A stretch of 64,000 nt of DNA from Pseudomonas putida (lineage in GTDB: Bacteria; Pseudomonadota; Gammaproteobacteria; Pseudomonadales; Pseudomonadaceae). Shown here in pieces: positions 46,461 to 55,604 of the stretch. The DNA lies in the NCBI RefSeq assembly GCF_016406145.1, contig NZ_CP066306.1:3844001-3908000 (forward strand). The letters run 5' to 3'. A program made the translations under genes and the position numbers. The stretch's first letter is position 1. Each line of letters starts with the position of its first letter. The notes under the pieces were generated by a model. It was not told the DNA's origin and did no database searches. It was given only the letters and a program-made list of their open reading frames with translations.

Positions 46461-47786
46461 TCATTTGTCACCGCACATGATCGGCATTGGCTCCGCCGCG
46501 ACCGCCAAAGGCTCCCGACGCCCAAAGTACAGGGCCGTGAGCAGCCCCACCGCGCCCATGATCAGACAAAAGCCCACACAGACCCACGGGCTCCACGGCA
46601 TCAACGCTATCAACGCCAGCGGCGTGGTACTGGCCCACAAGGCATAAGCCACGTTGTAGGTAAAGGAAATGCCCGACACCCGGATCTGCGCCGGGAACAG
46701 CCCGACCATGACCGACGGCACCACCCCCACCACACCACAGCACAGCCCAGCCAACGCGTAAGCCAGCCACGTCATGCCCCACTGCCCCACCAGGCTCGCA
46801 TACAAGGCACCGATACCCAGCGGCAGCAGCACGCTGTAGATCATCAGCGCCCGCCAGGCGCCCAGGCGATCGACCAGCAGCCCGGCCAGCACACAACCGA
46901 TATTGAGAAAGACGATGCCTACGCTGCTCAGGGCGAAAGTGTGCGCGGCGGTCATGCCGAAGCGCTGCTGCATTACCGTCGGTGTGATCACCACCAGCAC
47001 CACCACCGCCGAGGTCAGCACGCAGGTCAGCAGCGCAGCCGGGACCAACGCCCCACGATGCTCGCCCAGCACCCGTCGCAGCGGGAACTTCACCGGCTGC
47101 TCCTTGCGCTCGCGCAAGGCCAGAAACACCGGTGTTTCACTCAGCCAACGGCGCAACCACACGCCGATCACACCAAATACCCCGCCAAGCAGGAACGGGT
47201 AACGCCAGGCGTAATCGAGAATTTCCTGGGCGGTAAATACCTGAGCCAACAGTGTCGCGGTCAGTGCCCCCAGCAAATAGCCAAAGGTCAACCCGGCCTG
47301 CAGGAAGCCCAGAGCGTAACCCCGCCGCCCTTGCGGTGCGTGTTCGGCAACGAATGTCCAGGCACTGGGCACCTCACCACCGACCGCAGCGCCCTGCAGA
47401 ATGCGCAACGCCAGCAAGATCAGCGGCGCCGCGTAACCAATCTCGGCATAGGTCGGCATCACCCCGATCAGCAGGCACGGCAGTGCCATCATCAGGATGC
47501 TCAGGCTGAATACCCGTTTGCGGCCCAGGTGATCGGCGAAGTGCGCCATGACGATGCCGCCGAGCGGCCGCGCCAGGTAGCCGGTGACGAAAATCCCGAA
47601 GCTTTGCAGCAGGCGCAGCCACTCAGGCATTTCGGGCGGGAAGAACAGCTGGCTGAGGGTCAGGGCGAAGAACACGAAGATGATGAAATCATAGATTTCC
47701 AGCGCGCCGCCCAGCGCCGCCAGGCCCAGGGTCCGGTGGTCGCCACGGCTGAACCGGGGCGGGCGAGCGGTATCGATGGCAGTCAT
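46461..47786 (-). CDS. MFS transporter of the metabolite:H+ symporter (MHS) type
   Basis: From the ATG at 47786 the protein is 441 residues. It has twelve predicted membrane helices and the MHS/ProP signature GYLARPLGGIVMAHFADHLG near residue 70, with RILQGAAVGGEVPSAWTF. It is an inner-membrane proton symporter for an organic acid or osmolyte; the substrate cannot be told. The frame to 47816 upstream is not conserved-looking. Confidence 0.87.
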   Translation of the reverse strand: MTAIDTARPPRFSRGDHRTLGLAALGGALEIYDFIIFVFFALTLSQLFFPPEMPEWLRLLQSFGIFVTGYLARPLGGIVMAHFADHLGRKRVFSLSILMMALPCLLIGVMPTYAEIGYAAPLILLALRILQGAAVGGEVPSAWTFVAEHAPQGRRGYALGFLQAGLTFGYLLGALTATLLAQVFTAQEILDYAWRYPFLLGGVFGVIGVWLRRWLSETPVFLALRERKEQPVKFPLRRVLGEHRGALVPAALLTCVLTSAVVVLVVITPTVMQQRFGMTAAHTFALSSVGIVFLNIGCVLAGLLVDRLGAWRALMIYSVLLPLGIGALYASLVGQWGMTWLAYALAGLCCGVVGVVPSVMVGLFPAQIRVSGISFTYNVAYALWASTTPLALIALMPWSPWVCVGFCLIMGAVGLLTALYFGRREPLAVAAEPMPIMCGDK

Positions 47787-47852
47787 GGCACAGGTCCGCA
47801 GATCGGCAAAGGGCAAGAGGATAACAAATACCCGCTGCCTTGCCCGCTGCAG

Positions 47853-48332
47853 CTATCGGCTGAAGACAGTGTGAGCGAAGTTCCTGCGCGGGTAGGCCGG
47901 CGGCCCACTGCTGGAAAGCTCGGACGGCAAGGCCAGCTTGCCGACCACAACTGGCGCATCGATGAGCGCCATGAAGGACTCAAGGGCCTCGTTGTCCGGC
48001 ACCTGCGGCAGGCTCACATTGACCGCCTGGCGCTCGGTCTGCGGCACACTCGGGACCCTCAGATGCCGCGAGTGATACAGCAACGCATGCTGAATCTGCG
48101 TGCTCACCCGACAAAAGCGCGCCAGGTCGACACCTGCATGGCTGGCCAGTTCGATATTGCCCACCAGCAGGTTGAACGGCTGCAGCGCGCAGTGCACCAG
48201 GCGCTGCAGCTCGTCGAAGGAGTCCACCGGGGCAATCCGGTAATAGCCCAGGCCATTGAGCAGCCTCTCCAGCTGCAAGCGCTGGGACGGGTGCTCGTCG
48301 GCGATCAGGATGCGCAGGGTCTTGTTGGTCAT
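47853..48332 (-). CDS. Degenerate response-regulator receiver protein
   Basis: The 159-residue protein begins MTNKTLRILIADEHPSQRLQ, with the acidic pair of a receiver (Asp12, Glu13). The residue expected to be the phospho-accepting aspartate is Asn59, in FNLLVGNIELAS. A lysine in VVVGKLALP could be the conserved switch lysine. No DNA-binding domain is present; the tail is about 40 residues. It is probably a phosphorylation-independent receiver or signalling scaffold. It lies downstream of the sigma-factor gene on the same strand. Confidence 0.72.
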   Translation of the reverse strand: MTNKTLRILIADEHPSQRLQLERLLNGLGYYRIAPVDSFDELQRLVHCALQPFNLLVGNIELASHAGVDLARFCRVSTQIQHALLYHSRHLRVPSVPQTERQAVNVSLPQVPDNEALESFMALIDAPVVVGKLALPSELSSSGPPAYPRRNFAHTVFSR

Positions 48333-48502
48333 TGTCGGACCTGGGCAGTCAGGTGAATAGGGACACGCTCCCTGACCAAACTGCGCCAGTAACAGGCAAC
48401 CACCAGGGCGGGGCCTGGCGGGGTCAATCTAGATAGTTGTCTTGAAACAGTTAGAAATCAAGTTGCCAGCACACAGAATTTTCACCGGCACACCACCGGT
48501 TT

Positions 48503-48979
48503 TCAGGATTCCCACTGGCGCATGCGCACGCGGCAGTGCTTCATGGCGTTGACGATGTGCTTTTCCACCAGGCTGCGCGAGATGCCCAGGTGCTCGGCGA
48601 TCTGCTGATGCGACAGGCCTTCGAGCTTGCGCAACAGGAAGCTGTCACGGCAGGGCTGGCTCAATTCATCGAGTGCCTTCTGCATCAGCGCCAGGCGCTG
48701 ATCCAGTTGCATGTTCTGGGTGGGTGCCGGGCTGTGCCAGCGCTCGTCCAGGTCCAGCACTTCCAGCGGTTCGGACTGGCGCAGCAGGTGGCGGCGATGA
48801 CGGTCGATCACAAGGTTCAGCGCCGTGCGGTAAAGGAACGCGCGCGGGTGCTCGATCTGCTGCGTACCGGTGCGTTCGAGCACCCGCAGATAGGCATCGT
48901 GAGCCACATCTTCGGCGGCCTGGCGGCTGCCCAGGCGCGCGGAAAGGAAGCTCACCAATTCGCGATAGTAATGTTCCAC
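48503..48979 (-). CDS. ECF (FecI-type) RNA polymerase sigma factor
   Basis: The 158-residue protein starts at a GTG (48979) and reads VEHYYRELVSFLSARLGSRQ. Region 2 (AAEDVAHDAYLRVLERTG ... PRAFLYRTALNLVIDRHRR) and region 4 (SFLLRKLEGLSHQQIAEHLG) match iron-starvation-type ECF sigma factors. No FecR-like anti-sigma or receptor gene is adjacent, so it is an orphan here. A Fur-box-like sequence overlies its upstream region, next to the pyoverdine export operon. Confidence 0.9.
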   Translation of the reverse strand: MEHYYRELVSFLSARLGSRQAAEDVAHDAYLRVLERTGTQQIEHPRAFLYRTALNLVIDRHRRHLLRQSEPLEVLDLDERWHSPAPTQNMQLDQRLALMQKALDELSQPCRDSFLLRKLEGLSHQQIAEHLGISRSLVEKHIVNAMKHCRVRMRQWES

Positions 48980-49049
48980 GACGGCACCTGGGGTACGTCC
49001 TGACAGGCTCGGACAGGGTCATGTGATATCAGCGTGGGATCTTACAAAT

Positions 49050-49062
49050 TATAATGATTCTC
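49050..49062. promoter_or_regulatory. Fur-box-like site upstream of the ECF sigma gene
   Basis: TATAATGATTCTC matches 10 of 13 positions of GATAATGATAATC, the Fur core. It overlaps a TATAAT on the minus strand (49053-49048) that could be the sigma gene's -10 element. It is about 70 bases upstream of the sigma start and 45 bases before the PvdS box of pvdR. Confidence 0.55.
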
Positions 49063-49093
49063 AGCAACTCTCCTCCCCCTGCGCCAGCCCATC

Positions 49094-49117
49094 TAAATCC
49101 GCCTCGCCCGCCTTCGT
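49094..49117 (+). promoter_or_regulatory. PvdS-type iron-starvation promoter for pvdRT-opmQ
   Basis: TAAAT (49094-49098), 16 bases, CGT (49115-49117). This fits the PvdS -35/-10 pattern. The predicted start near 49125 makes an ATG/GTG at 49133 too close and supports the pvdR start at 49184. Confidence 0.8.
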
Positions 49118-49183
49118 TTAACTGGCACCTCCGTGCGCACCTTGACCTGGCTGCGTGTGGCCACCCTTTGGCTGGAAGTCCGC

Positions 49184-50362
49184 ATGAGACGCATATCCAA
49201 CACCCGCCGCAACCTGCTGGCTGGCAGTCTCGGCCTGCTGGCCCTCGGCAGCCTGCTGGCCTGGAAGACGCTCCCTATGGGCACCTTGCCCATAAGTACC
49301 GTCGCGGTCGCCCGCGCGGACATCGAAAGCAGCGTCACCGCCCTGGGTACCCTGCAGCCACGACGGTATGTGGATGTAGGCGCCCAGGCCTCCGGGCAGA
49401 TCCGCAAGCTGCACGTGGAGGCTGGCGATCAGGTGCACACGGGGCAGTTGCTGGTAGAGATCGACCCCTCTACCCAGCAGGCCAGGCTGGACGCCGGGCG
49501 GTTCTCGATCGACAACCTCAAGGCGCAACTGGCCGAGCAGCGCGCCCAGTACCTGCTGGCCACACAGCAGTATCGGCGCCAGCGCGAACTGGCTGGTGCA
49601 GGCGCCACACGCGAGGAAGACCTGCAGGCGGCCGACGCCCAGCTCAAGGTCACCCAGGCCCGCATCGACATGATCCAGGCGCAGATCCGTCAGGCCCAGG
49701 CCAACCTGCGCAGCGACGAGGCTGAGCTTGGCTATACACGCATCTACGCGCCGATGGACGGTACCGTGGTAGCGGTGGATGCCCGTGAAGGCCAGACCCT
49801 CAACGCCCAGCAGCAGACGCCTCTGATTCTGCGAATCGCCAAGCTTTCGCCGATGACCGTATGGGCCCAGGTGTCCGAAGCCGATATCGGCAAAGTCAAA
49901 CCTGGAATGACCGCCTATTTCACCACCCTGGCCGGCGGCAAACGCCGCTGGAACAGCACCGTGCGGCAGATCCTGCCAATCCCGCCCAAGCCGCTGGCGC
50001 ACACCAGCCAGGGCGGCGGCGGCCCTGCCAGCGCGATCGCCGGTACGACAGGCAGCCAGGTGGTGCAGTACACGGTGCTGCTCGACGTCGACAACCCCGA
50101 TGGAGCGCTGATGGCCGACATGACCACCCAGGTGTTCTTCGTCGCCGGCCAGGCCAGCCAGGTACTCACAGCGCCGCTGGCAGCACTGGACGACACCGAG
50201 GCCGATGACCTGCGCCTGGCCCAGGTACTGGGCCAGGATGGCAAGCTCGAACAACGCACAGTGCGCATCGGCCTCAGCGACCGGCTGCGGGCGCAAGTGC
50301 TCGATGGCCTCAGCGAAGGCGAGCGCCTGGTCATCGGTGCGCCCCTGGCCAGCGGAGGTTGA
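49184..50362 (+). CDS. pvdR: Pyoverdine efflux periplasmic adaptor PvdR
   Basis: From the ATG at 49184, with GGAAG seven bases upstream, the protein is 392 residues. An N-terminal signal anchor (RRNLLAGSLGLLALGSLLAW) is followed by a MacA/RND-type adaptor: VDVGAQASGQIRKLHVEAGD, a coiled-coil hairpin of Gln/Ala-rich helices (LKAQLAEQRAQYLLATQQY), and barrel motifs YTRIYAPMDGTVVAV. It links PvdT in the inner membrane to OpmQ in the outer membrane for pyoverdine secretion and recycling. Confidence 0.92.
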   Translation: MRRISNTRRNLLAGSLGLLALGSLLAWKTLPMGTLPISTVAVARADIESSVTALGTLQPRRYVDVGAQASGQIRKLHVEAGDQVHTGQLLVEIDPSTQQARLDAGRFSIDNLKAQLAEQRAQYLLATQQYRRQRELAGAGATREEDLQAADAQLKVTQARIDMIQAQIRQAQANLRSDEAELGYTRIYAPMDGTVVAVDAREGQTLNAQQQTPLILRIAKLSPMTVWAQVSEADIGKVKPGMTAYFTTLAGGKRRWNSTVRQILPIPPKPLAHTSQGGGGPASAIAGTTGSQVVQYTVLLDVDNPDGALMADMTTQVFFVAGQASQVLTAPLAALDDTEADDLRLAQVLGQDGKLEQRTVRIGLSDRLRAQVLDGLSEGERLVIGAPLASGG

Positions 50363-52327
50363 ATGGCCGTTCCCCTGATCGAGCTGCACGACATCCGCAA
50401 ATCCTACGGTGGTATCGACACCCCCAAGGTCGACGTACTGCGCGGCATCAGCCTGAGCATCCACCCCGGCGAGTTCATCGCCATCGTCGGTGCGTCCGGT
50501 TCGGGCAAATCGACGCTGATGAACATCCTCGGCTGCCTCGACCGCCCCACCTCGGGCCACTACCTGTTCACCGGCAGGGACGTGGCCCAGCTGGGCAGTG
50601 ACGAACTGGCCTGGCTGCGCCGCGAAGCCTTTGGTTTCGTGTTCCAGGGCTACCACCTGATCCCTTCAGGCTCAGCCCAGGAAAACGTCGAGATGCCGGC
50701 CATCTACGCCGGCACCCCGCCCGCCGCGCGCCACGCCCGCGCCGCCGCCCTGCTTGAGCGCCTTGGCCTGGCCAGCCGTACCGGCAACCGTCCGCATCAA
50801 TTGTCCGGGGGCCAGCAGCAACGCGTGTCGATTGCCCGCGCGCTGATGAATGGCGGCCATATCATCCTTGCCGACGAGCCGACCGGCGCCCTGGACAGCC
50901 ACAGCGGTACCGAGGTCATGGCCCTGCTGGACGAGCTGGCCAGCCAGGGCCATGTGATCATCCTGATCACCCACGACCGCGAGGTGGCGGCGCGGGCACG
51001 CCGGGTGGTGGAAATCCGCGACGGGCTGATAATTAGCGACTCGGCCTGCGACCAGCCTCCCGCTGCTGCACAACAAGGCCTGCAGGCCGATGACCTGCGC
51101 CAGCGCCTGGACCGCGGCGCGACCGTGCGTGGCGCATGGAAAGGCGAGCTGCTCGAGGCCTTGCAGGCAGCGTGGCGGGTCATGTGGATCAACCGGTTCC
51201 GCACTGCCCTGACATTGCTTGGCATCGTCATTGGCGTGGCTTCGGTCGTGGTCATGCTGGCCGTGGGCGAAGGCAGCAAACGCCAGGTCATGGCACAGAT
51301 GGCCGCGTTCGGCTCCAACATCCTCTACCTCAACGGTCGCCCGCCGACGCTGCGCGAGCCAGGCGGCATCGTCACCCTCGATGACGTCGCCGCCATCGCC
51401 GAACTGCCCCAGGTTCGGCGCGTCATGCCGGTCATCGGCGGCGACCTGATGGTGCGCCACGGCAACAACAACCAGAGGTTCTACGTTGGCGGCAACAACG
51501 TCGAATTCCCCGCCATCCTCAACTGGCCGGTCGTGCAGGGCAGCTTTTTCAGCGAAGCCGACGAACGCAGTGGCGCTGCCGTGGCGGTCATCGGCCAGAA
51601 AGTCCGCGACAAACTGCTGGCACCCGGCACCGACGCGCTGGGCCAGTACCTGCTGATCGGCAACGTGCCGTTCCAGGTCGTCGGCCTGCTCGCCGGCAAG
51701 GGCGCAAGTTCGGGTGACCAGAAGAGCGATGAGCGCATCGTGGTGCCTTATTCCGCCGCTTCCATGCGCCTGTTCGGCAGCCACGACCCGGAATACGTGA
51801 TCATCGCCGCAGCCGACTCGGCCCGAGTCGCCGAGACAGAAACAGCGATCCACCGCCTGATGCGCAAGCGCCATCAAGGCAAGGACGATTTCGAGCTGAC
51901 CAACGATGCGGCACTGATCCAGGCCGAGGCACGCACACAAAACAGCCTGTCGCTGATGCTCGGGGCGATCGCTGCGATCTCATTGCTGGTCGGCGGTATC
52001 GGCGTGATGAACATCATGCTCATGACCGTGCGCGAGCGCACCCGTGAAATCGGTATCCGCATGGCCACCGGCGCACGCCAGCGCGATATCCTGCGCCAGT
52101 TCCTCAGCGAGGCGGTCATGCTGTCGATGGTCGGCGGGTTGACCGGCATCCTGCTGGCGCTGCTGGTCGCAGGCGCGCTGATACTCGCCGAAGTCGCCGT
52201 GGCCTTCACCCTGCCCGCCATCCTCGGCGCCTTCGGTTGCGCCGTCATCACCGGCGTGGTGTTCGGTTTCATGCCAGCACGCAAGGCAGCCCGACTCGAT
52301 CCGGTCAAAGCCCTTACCAGCGAATAA
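50363..52327 (+). CDS. pvdT: Pyoverdine efflux ABC transporter PvdT (MacB type)
   Basis: The 654-residue protein has an N-terminal ATPase: Walker [11 protein letters not shown], signature [16 protein letters not shown] and Walker [15 protein letters not shown]. Then come a membrane helix near residue 285, a large periplasmic domain, and three C-terminal helices ([18 protein letters not shown] and two more) of the MacB FtsX-like permease. The ATG directly follows the pvdR TGA. With PvdR and OpmQ it exports pyoverdine. Confidence 0.93.
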   Translation: MAVPLIELHDIRKSYGGIDTPKVDVLRGISLSIHPGEFIAIVGASGSGKSTLMNILGCLDRPTSGHYLFTGRDVAQLGSDELAWLRREAFGFVFQGYHLIPSGSAQENVEMPAIYAGTPPAARHARAAALLERLGLASRTGNRPHQLSGGQQQRVSIARALMNGGHIILADEPTGALDSHSGTEVMALLDELASQGHVIILITHDREVAARARRVVEIRDGLIISDSACDQPPAAAQQGLQADDLRQRLDRGATVRGAWKGELLEALQAAWRVMWINRFRTALTLLGIVIGVASVVVMLAVGEGSKRQVMAQMAAFGSNILYLNGRPPTLREPGGIVTLDDVAAIAELPQVRRVMPVIGGDLMVRHGNNNQRFYVGGNNVEFPAILNWPVVQGSFFSEADERSGAAVAVIGQKVRDKLLAPGTDALGQYLLIGNVPFQVVGLLAGKGASSGDQKSDERIVVPYSAASMRLFGSHDPEYVIIAAADSARVAETETAIHRLMRKRHQGKDDFELTNDAALIQAEARTQNSLSLMLGAIAAISLLVGGIGVMNIMLMTVRERTREIGIRMATGARQRDILRQFLSEAVMLSMVGGLTGILLALLVAGALILAEVAVAFTLPAILGAFGCAVITGVVFGFMPARKAARLDPVKALTSE

Positions 52328-52330
52328 TCC

Positions 52331-53734
52331 ATGACATTGCCAAGCCGCATCAGCCTGTTGACCCTGTGCCTGGGCCTCACCGCCTGCAATACACCCCCTG
52401 CGCCCTCAAGCGGCATCACCGCACCGCAACACTGGCAAGGCGAGGCAGCTGCGCCCGCCATCGAGCTGCCATCGGTGCTGTGGTGGCAGGCGTTCGCCAG
52501 CAGCGAGCTGGACCAACTGGTCAAGCGCGCGCAACACAACGCCCATGACCTCGCCGCTGCCGCGGCCCGCGTACGTCAGGCCCAGGCACGCGCCGTGATC
52601 GCTGGCGCGCCGTTGCTGCCAGAGGTGCAAGGGGGCCTCGATGGCAGCCGCCAACGCCTGCTGCACGGCGAAGGGTCTGACCAGCTGGACGTCAATAGCA
52701 GCGAACCCACCTACACAGCCTTCGGCCTGCAACTTACCGCCAGCTACGAACTCGACTTCTGGGGCGGCCTGCGCGCGGCTCGGGCGAGCGCGCTGCACGG
52801 CCTCGACGCCAGCCGGTTCGACCGCCAGACAGTGGAGCTGACCCTGGTCAGTGCGGTTGCCGACAGCTACCTGCAAGGCATCGCCCTGGAAGAACAGCTG
52901 CGCATCGCACGCCTTAACCTGCGCAATGCACGTGAGGTGCTCAACCTGGTCGAAACCCGCCAGCGTGCAGGGTCCGCCACCCGCCTTGAACTGGCCCAGC
53001 AGCGCAGCCTGGTGGCGGCTCAGGAGCGCCAGGTGCCGCTGCTCGAGCAAAAGCGGCAAGACAGCCGCATCACCCTTGCCACCTTGCTCGGTGACCCGGT
53101 GCAGGCCTTGCCGGTCAGCCGCCAGCCGATCACCACCCTGCAGTGGCCGGCAATCGGCAGCGGCGTCCCCAGCGAGCTGCTGACTCGCCGCCCGGACATC
53201 GCCGCTGCCGAAGCGCGCCTGGCCGCCGCCAACGCCAATGTGCAGGTGGCCAGGGCGGCCATGCTGCCGAAGCTGACGCTTGGCGCCAACCTTGGCACGG
53301 GCGCGAACACCTTTGCCGAGGTGCTCGACAGTTCCTACTACACACTCACCGCCGGCCTGGTCGCGCCCATCTTCAACAACGGTCGGCTGCGCGCCTCACG
53401 CGAGCTGGCCGAAGCCGAGCAGGACGAACTGCTGGAAAACTATCGAGGCAGCATCCTCGCCGGCTTTGCCGATGTTGAAAAAGCCCTTAACGCCATTGAG
53501 GGTGTGGAGCGTCAACGGCTGTGGCAGGACGAGGAAGTGTTGCAGGCACGCCACGCCTTCGACCTGGCACAACAGCGCTATGGTGCTGGCGCCGAGACCC
53601 TGCTGACCGTGCTGGAGACCCAGCGCACGCTTTACCTGGCCCAGGACCAGCAAGCGCAGTTGCGCCTGGCCCGCCTGCAGGGCAGCGTGGCGCTGTACAA
53701 GGCGCTTGGGGGCGGCTGGCAGGTACCGCACTGA
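52331..53734 (+). CDS. opmQ: Outer-membrane efflux lipoprotein OpmQ
   Basis: The 467-residue protein has a lipoprotein signal ending LCLGLTACNTPP. It carries the repeated TolC/OprM family motifs RRPDIAAAEARLAAANANVQ, FPEV-like LLPEVQGGL, ASYELDFWGGLRAARAS and QRTLYLAQDQQAQLRLAR. It forms the outer-membrane channel of the PvdRT-OpmQ pump. The gene lies 3 bases after pvdT. Confidence 0.92.
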   Translation: MTLPSRISLLTLCLGLTACNTPPAPSSGITAPQHWQGEAAAPAIELPSVLWWQAFASSELDQLVKRAQHNAHDLAAAAARVRQAQARAVIAGAPLLPEVQGGLDGSRQRLLHGEGSDQLDVNSSEPTYTAFGLQLTASYELDFWGGLRAARASALHGLDASRFDRQTVELTLVSAVADSYLQGIALEEQLRIARLNLRNAREVLNLVETRQRAGSATRLELAQQRSLVAAQERQVPLLEQKRQDSRITLATLLGDPVQALPVSRQPITTLQWPAIGSGVPSELLTRRPDIAAAEARLAAANANVQVARAAMLPKLTLGANLGTGANTFAEVLDSSYYTLTAGLVAPIFNNGRLRASRELAEAEQDELLENYRGSILAGFADVEKALNAIEGVERQRLWQDEEVLQARHAFDLAQQRYGAGAETLLTVLETQRTLYLAQDQQAQLRLARLQGSVALYKALGGGWQVPH

Positions 53735-53765
53735 AAAGGCCGCGCACGGCTTGCGGCCAGTGTGT

Positions 53766-55394
53766 TCAGCGCTGAGCCAGCTTCAGATTGCGCGCGTACC
53801 AAGGGCGTTGCGGGACTTTCGGCCGCAGCTTGGCGAACAGGTCATCGTCGCCAAAGATGATGCGCAACGCCAGCTTCATGGTCTCCGGGTCCATCTCCAC
53901 ACTGCGCCCAGGCCGCAGCCCCGTTACCGTCGAGCAACCGTGGGTGTCTGGCCCCAGCCACGGGTCGGCCACTTCGACCCAGCGCCCAGGCGCAAACCAC
54001 GGCACACCATTGACTTCCAGGCGCCTGACCTGGCCCGGGTGGACCCGCTCATGGGCACGGAACCAATCCTCGATACGGTCGTCGATCCAGCCGTGGAAGT
54101 GCCAGAACACCGGGTTTACATGGGATGAAAACGGGTCGCCGAGGAAGTCGTTCTCGGCCTGGAACCAACGCGCGGCAAAATCCTCCGGTTTGCGAGCGAA
54201 CGGCACTGGCAGGCCACTGGAAGGGTCGCGAGGCACTGAAGCCCAGCGCATGTGCAGCCAGTCGTGCAAACCCAGCTCCATTTCCGAACCGAACTGCCCC
54301 AGCGTAAGCGTGCTCAGGTAGTGCGGGTCGGTGTACTTCGACTCCCAGACCTGGAAGTTGGCGTGGAACGTATCGGGCGTCTTTATATCGCGCACCCATT
54401 GGGTGTACGCGGCATCGCCCGAAGCCAGCCAGGTAGGCGGCAAGGCATTGCCATCATGATTGTCGAAATAGCGGGCGAAGCCGATGCGGTCGCGCTCAAG
54501 CTCAGGTTGCGGCAGAGGAAAACGCTTCCAGGAGGGTAAATCCTGATGGGCCCGAGCCGCACCCAGCATGTGCCGGTGCATGAAGAAAAAATCCACGCCC
54601 GAGCCGTTGCGGTCCTTGTGCCGGCCCCGCGCATCGCGCTCATGGCCCCGCGGCCCTGGCTGCCAGCCCAGGCCGCGCAGCGCTGCCTGTTTGTCCTCGT
54701 CCAGCTTGTGCCACTTGTCGCGCGAGGCATGCCAGAGCTGGTGGAACAACCGATGCTCCGGCGCGATCAGCCTCGCCAGCAAGGCCGGTGCCAAGGGCGC
54801 CCGTTCGCGGGCCTCGGGGAAAGGCCGCTTGAGCGCAAGAAACCGGTTGTCCTGCTCGGGCAGCGTCAGTGCGCGGTCCAGCGGCAGGATGCGGCCATTG
54901 AGTGTCGCCTGACCGGCGTTGCCGAACCCGCCCCAAGCCTCGTCTAGGACCACCTGGCACTCATAGTTCGCCTGCTCCTGGCCCGGCTGCGTCGAAAACA
55001 GCCGCCAGCGCAGTGTCCCTGGTTTGCCCCCCAGCAGGTCGCCCATCACGCGATAGCGCGGCTCTTGCGGACCACGCAGGCGCTCGGGCGTGTCCAAGTA
55101 ACCACGCAGGCCACGCCCACTGTGGGCAACGTCCAGCAACAGCTCCAGCTCCCCATCAGGCAAACCGTGCAGCCCTGCGTCCCTGCCCTGCGCTGTCCAG
55201 CGCCAGCACCCGCGCAAGGTGTCGCCCAACTGCTGCAGGGGCGCATCGGCAAGTTCGACAACGGCTTCGCCCGGAGTTTCAGGAAACTGCTCGTCGAACT
55301 GCTGGCGCTGCACGTGCCGCACATACAGCGCACCGGGCACCACCACGCCTGTCAATGCCACACCGGCGATGAACCCGCGTCGAGAAATCGTCAT
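53766..55394 (-). CDS. pvdP: Pyoverdine maturation tyrosinase PvdP
   Basis: From the ATG at 55394 the protein is 542 residues with a Tat signal (MTISRRGFIAGVALTGVV). The C-terminal tyrosinase domain has candidate copper ligands in RLFHQLWHASRDKWH, LGLHDWLHMRW and HVNPVFWHFHGWIDD. PvdP completes the chromophore by oxidising the D-Tyr-derived ring of ferribactin in the periplasm. The frame upstream to 55466 would put residues before the Tat motif and is rejected. Convergent with opmQ. Confidence 0.92.
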   Translation of the reverse strand: MTISRRGFIAGVALTGVVVPGALYVRHVQRQQFDEQFPETPGEAVVELADAPLQQLGDTLRGCWRWTAQGRDAGLHGLPDGELELLLDVAHSGRGLRGYLDTPERLRGPQEPRYRVMGDLLGGKPGTLRWRLFSTQPGQEQANYECQVVLDEAWGGFGNAGQATLNGRILPLDRALTLPEQDNRFLALKRPFPEARERAPLAPALLARLIAPEHRLFHQLWHASRDKWHKLDEDKQAALRGLGWQPGPRGHERDARGRHKDRNGSGVDFFFMHRHMLGAARAHQDLPSWKRFPLPQPELERDRIGFARYFDNHDGNALPPTWLASGDAAYTQWVRDIKTPDTFHANFQVWESKYTDPHYLSTLTLGQFGSEMELGLHDWLHMRWASVPRDPSSGLPVPFARKPEDFAARWFQAENDFLGDPFSSHVNPVFWHFHGWIDDRIEDWFRAHERVHPGQVRRLEVNGVPWFAPGRWVEVADPWLGPDTHGCSTVTGLRPGRSVEMDPETMKLALRIIFGDDDLFAKLRPKVPQRPWYARNLKLAQR

Positions 55395-55448
55395 TGCACT
55401 ACCTGAGCATTCATTGCGGCCATGGAGCACGGCCCGTCCAAGGCTAGA

Positions 55449-55472
55449 ACGTTGTGCAGTAGGCAAAATTTA
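55449..55472 (-). promoter_or_regulatory. PvdS-type promoter for pvdP
   Basis: On the minus strand TAAAT (55472-55468), 16 bases, CGT (55451-55449). It is about 55 bases before the pvdP start. Confidence 0.8.
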
Positions 55473-55508
55473 CCGCCGCGGGCGGACGGCCTGTGGCGCA
55501 GCCAACGA

Positions 55509-55532
55509 TAAATTTGCCCCGCCGTTGTTCGT
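55509..55532 (+). promoter_or_regulatory. PvdS-type promoter for pvdMNO
   Basis: TAAAT (55509-55513), 16 bases, CGT (55530-55532). It is back-to-back with the pvdP promoter, 36 bases between the two TAAAT boxes. Confidence 0.82.
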
Positions 55533-55604
55533 CCACCTGATACCCAAGCCCTGCCCGCGCAGCAAACCCTGAGCCGGCAGCCGCCCCGATCACCGCGCAA
55601 CGAG

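Noticed and set aside
49133-49183. Upstream start for pvdR
   Set aside because: It would lie within about 8 bases of the transcription start predicted by the PvdS box, and the better ribosome site precedes the ATG at 49184.
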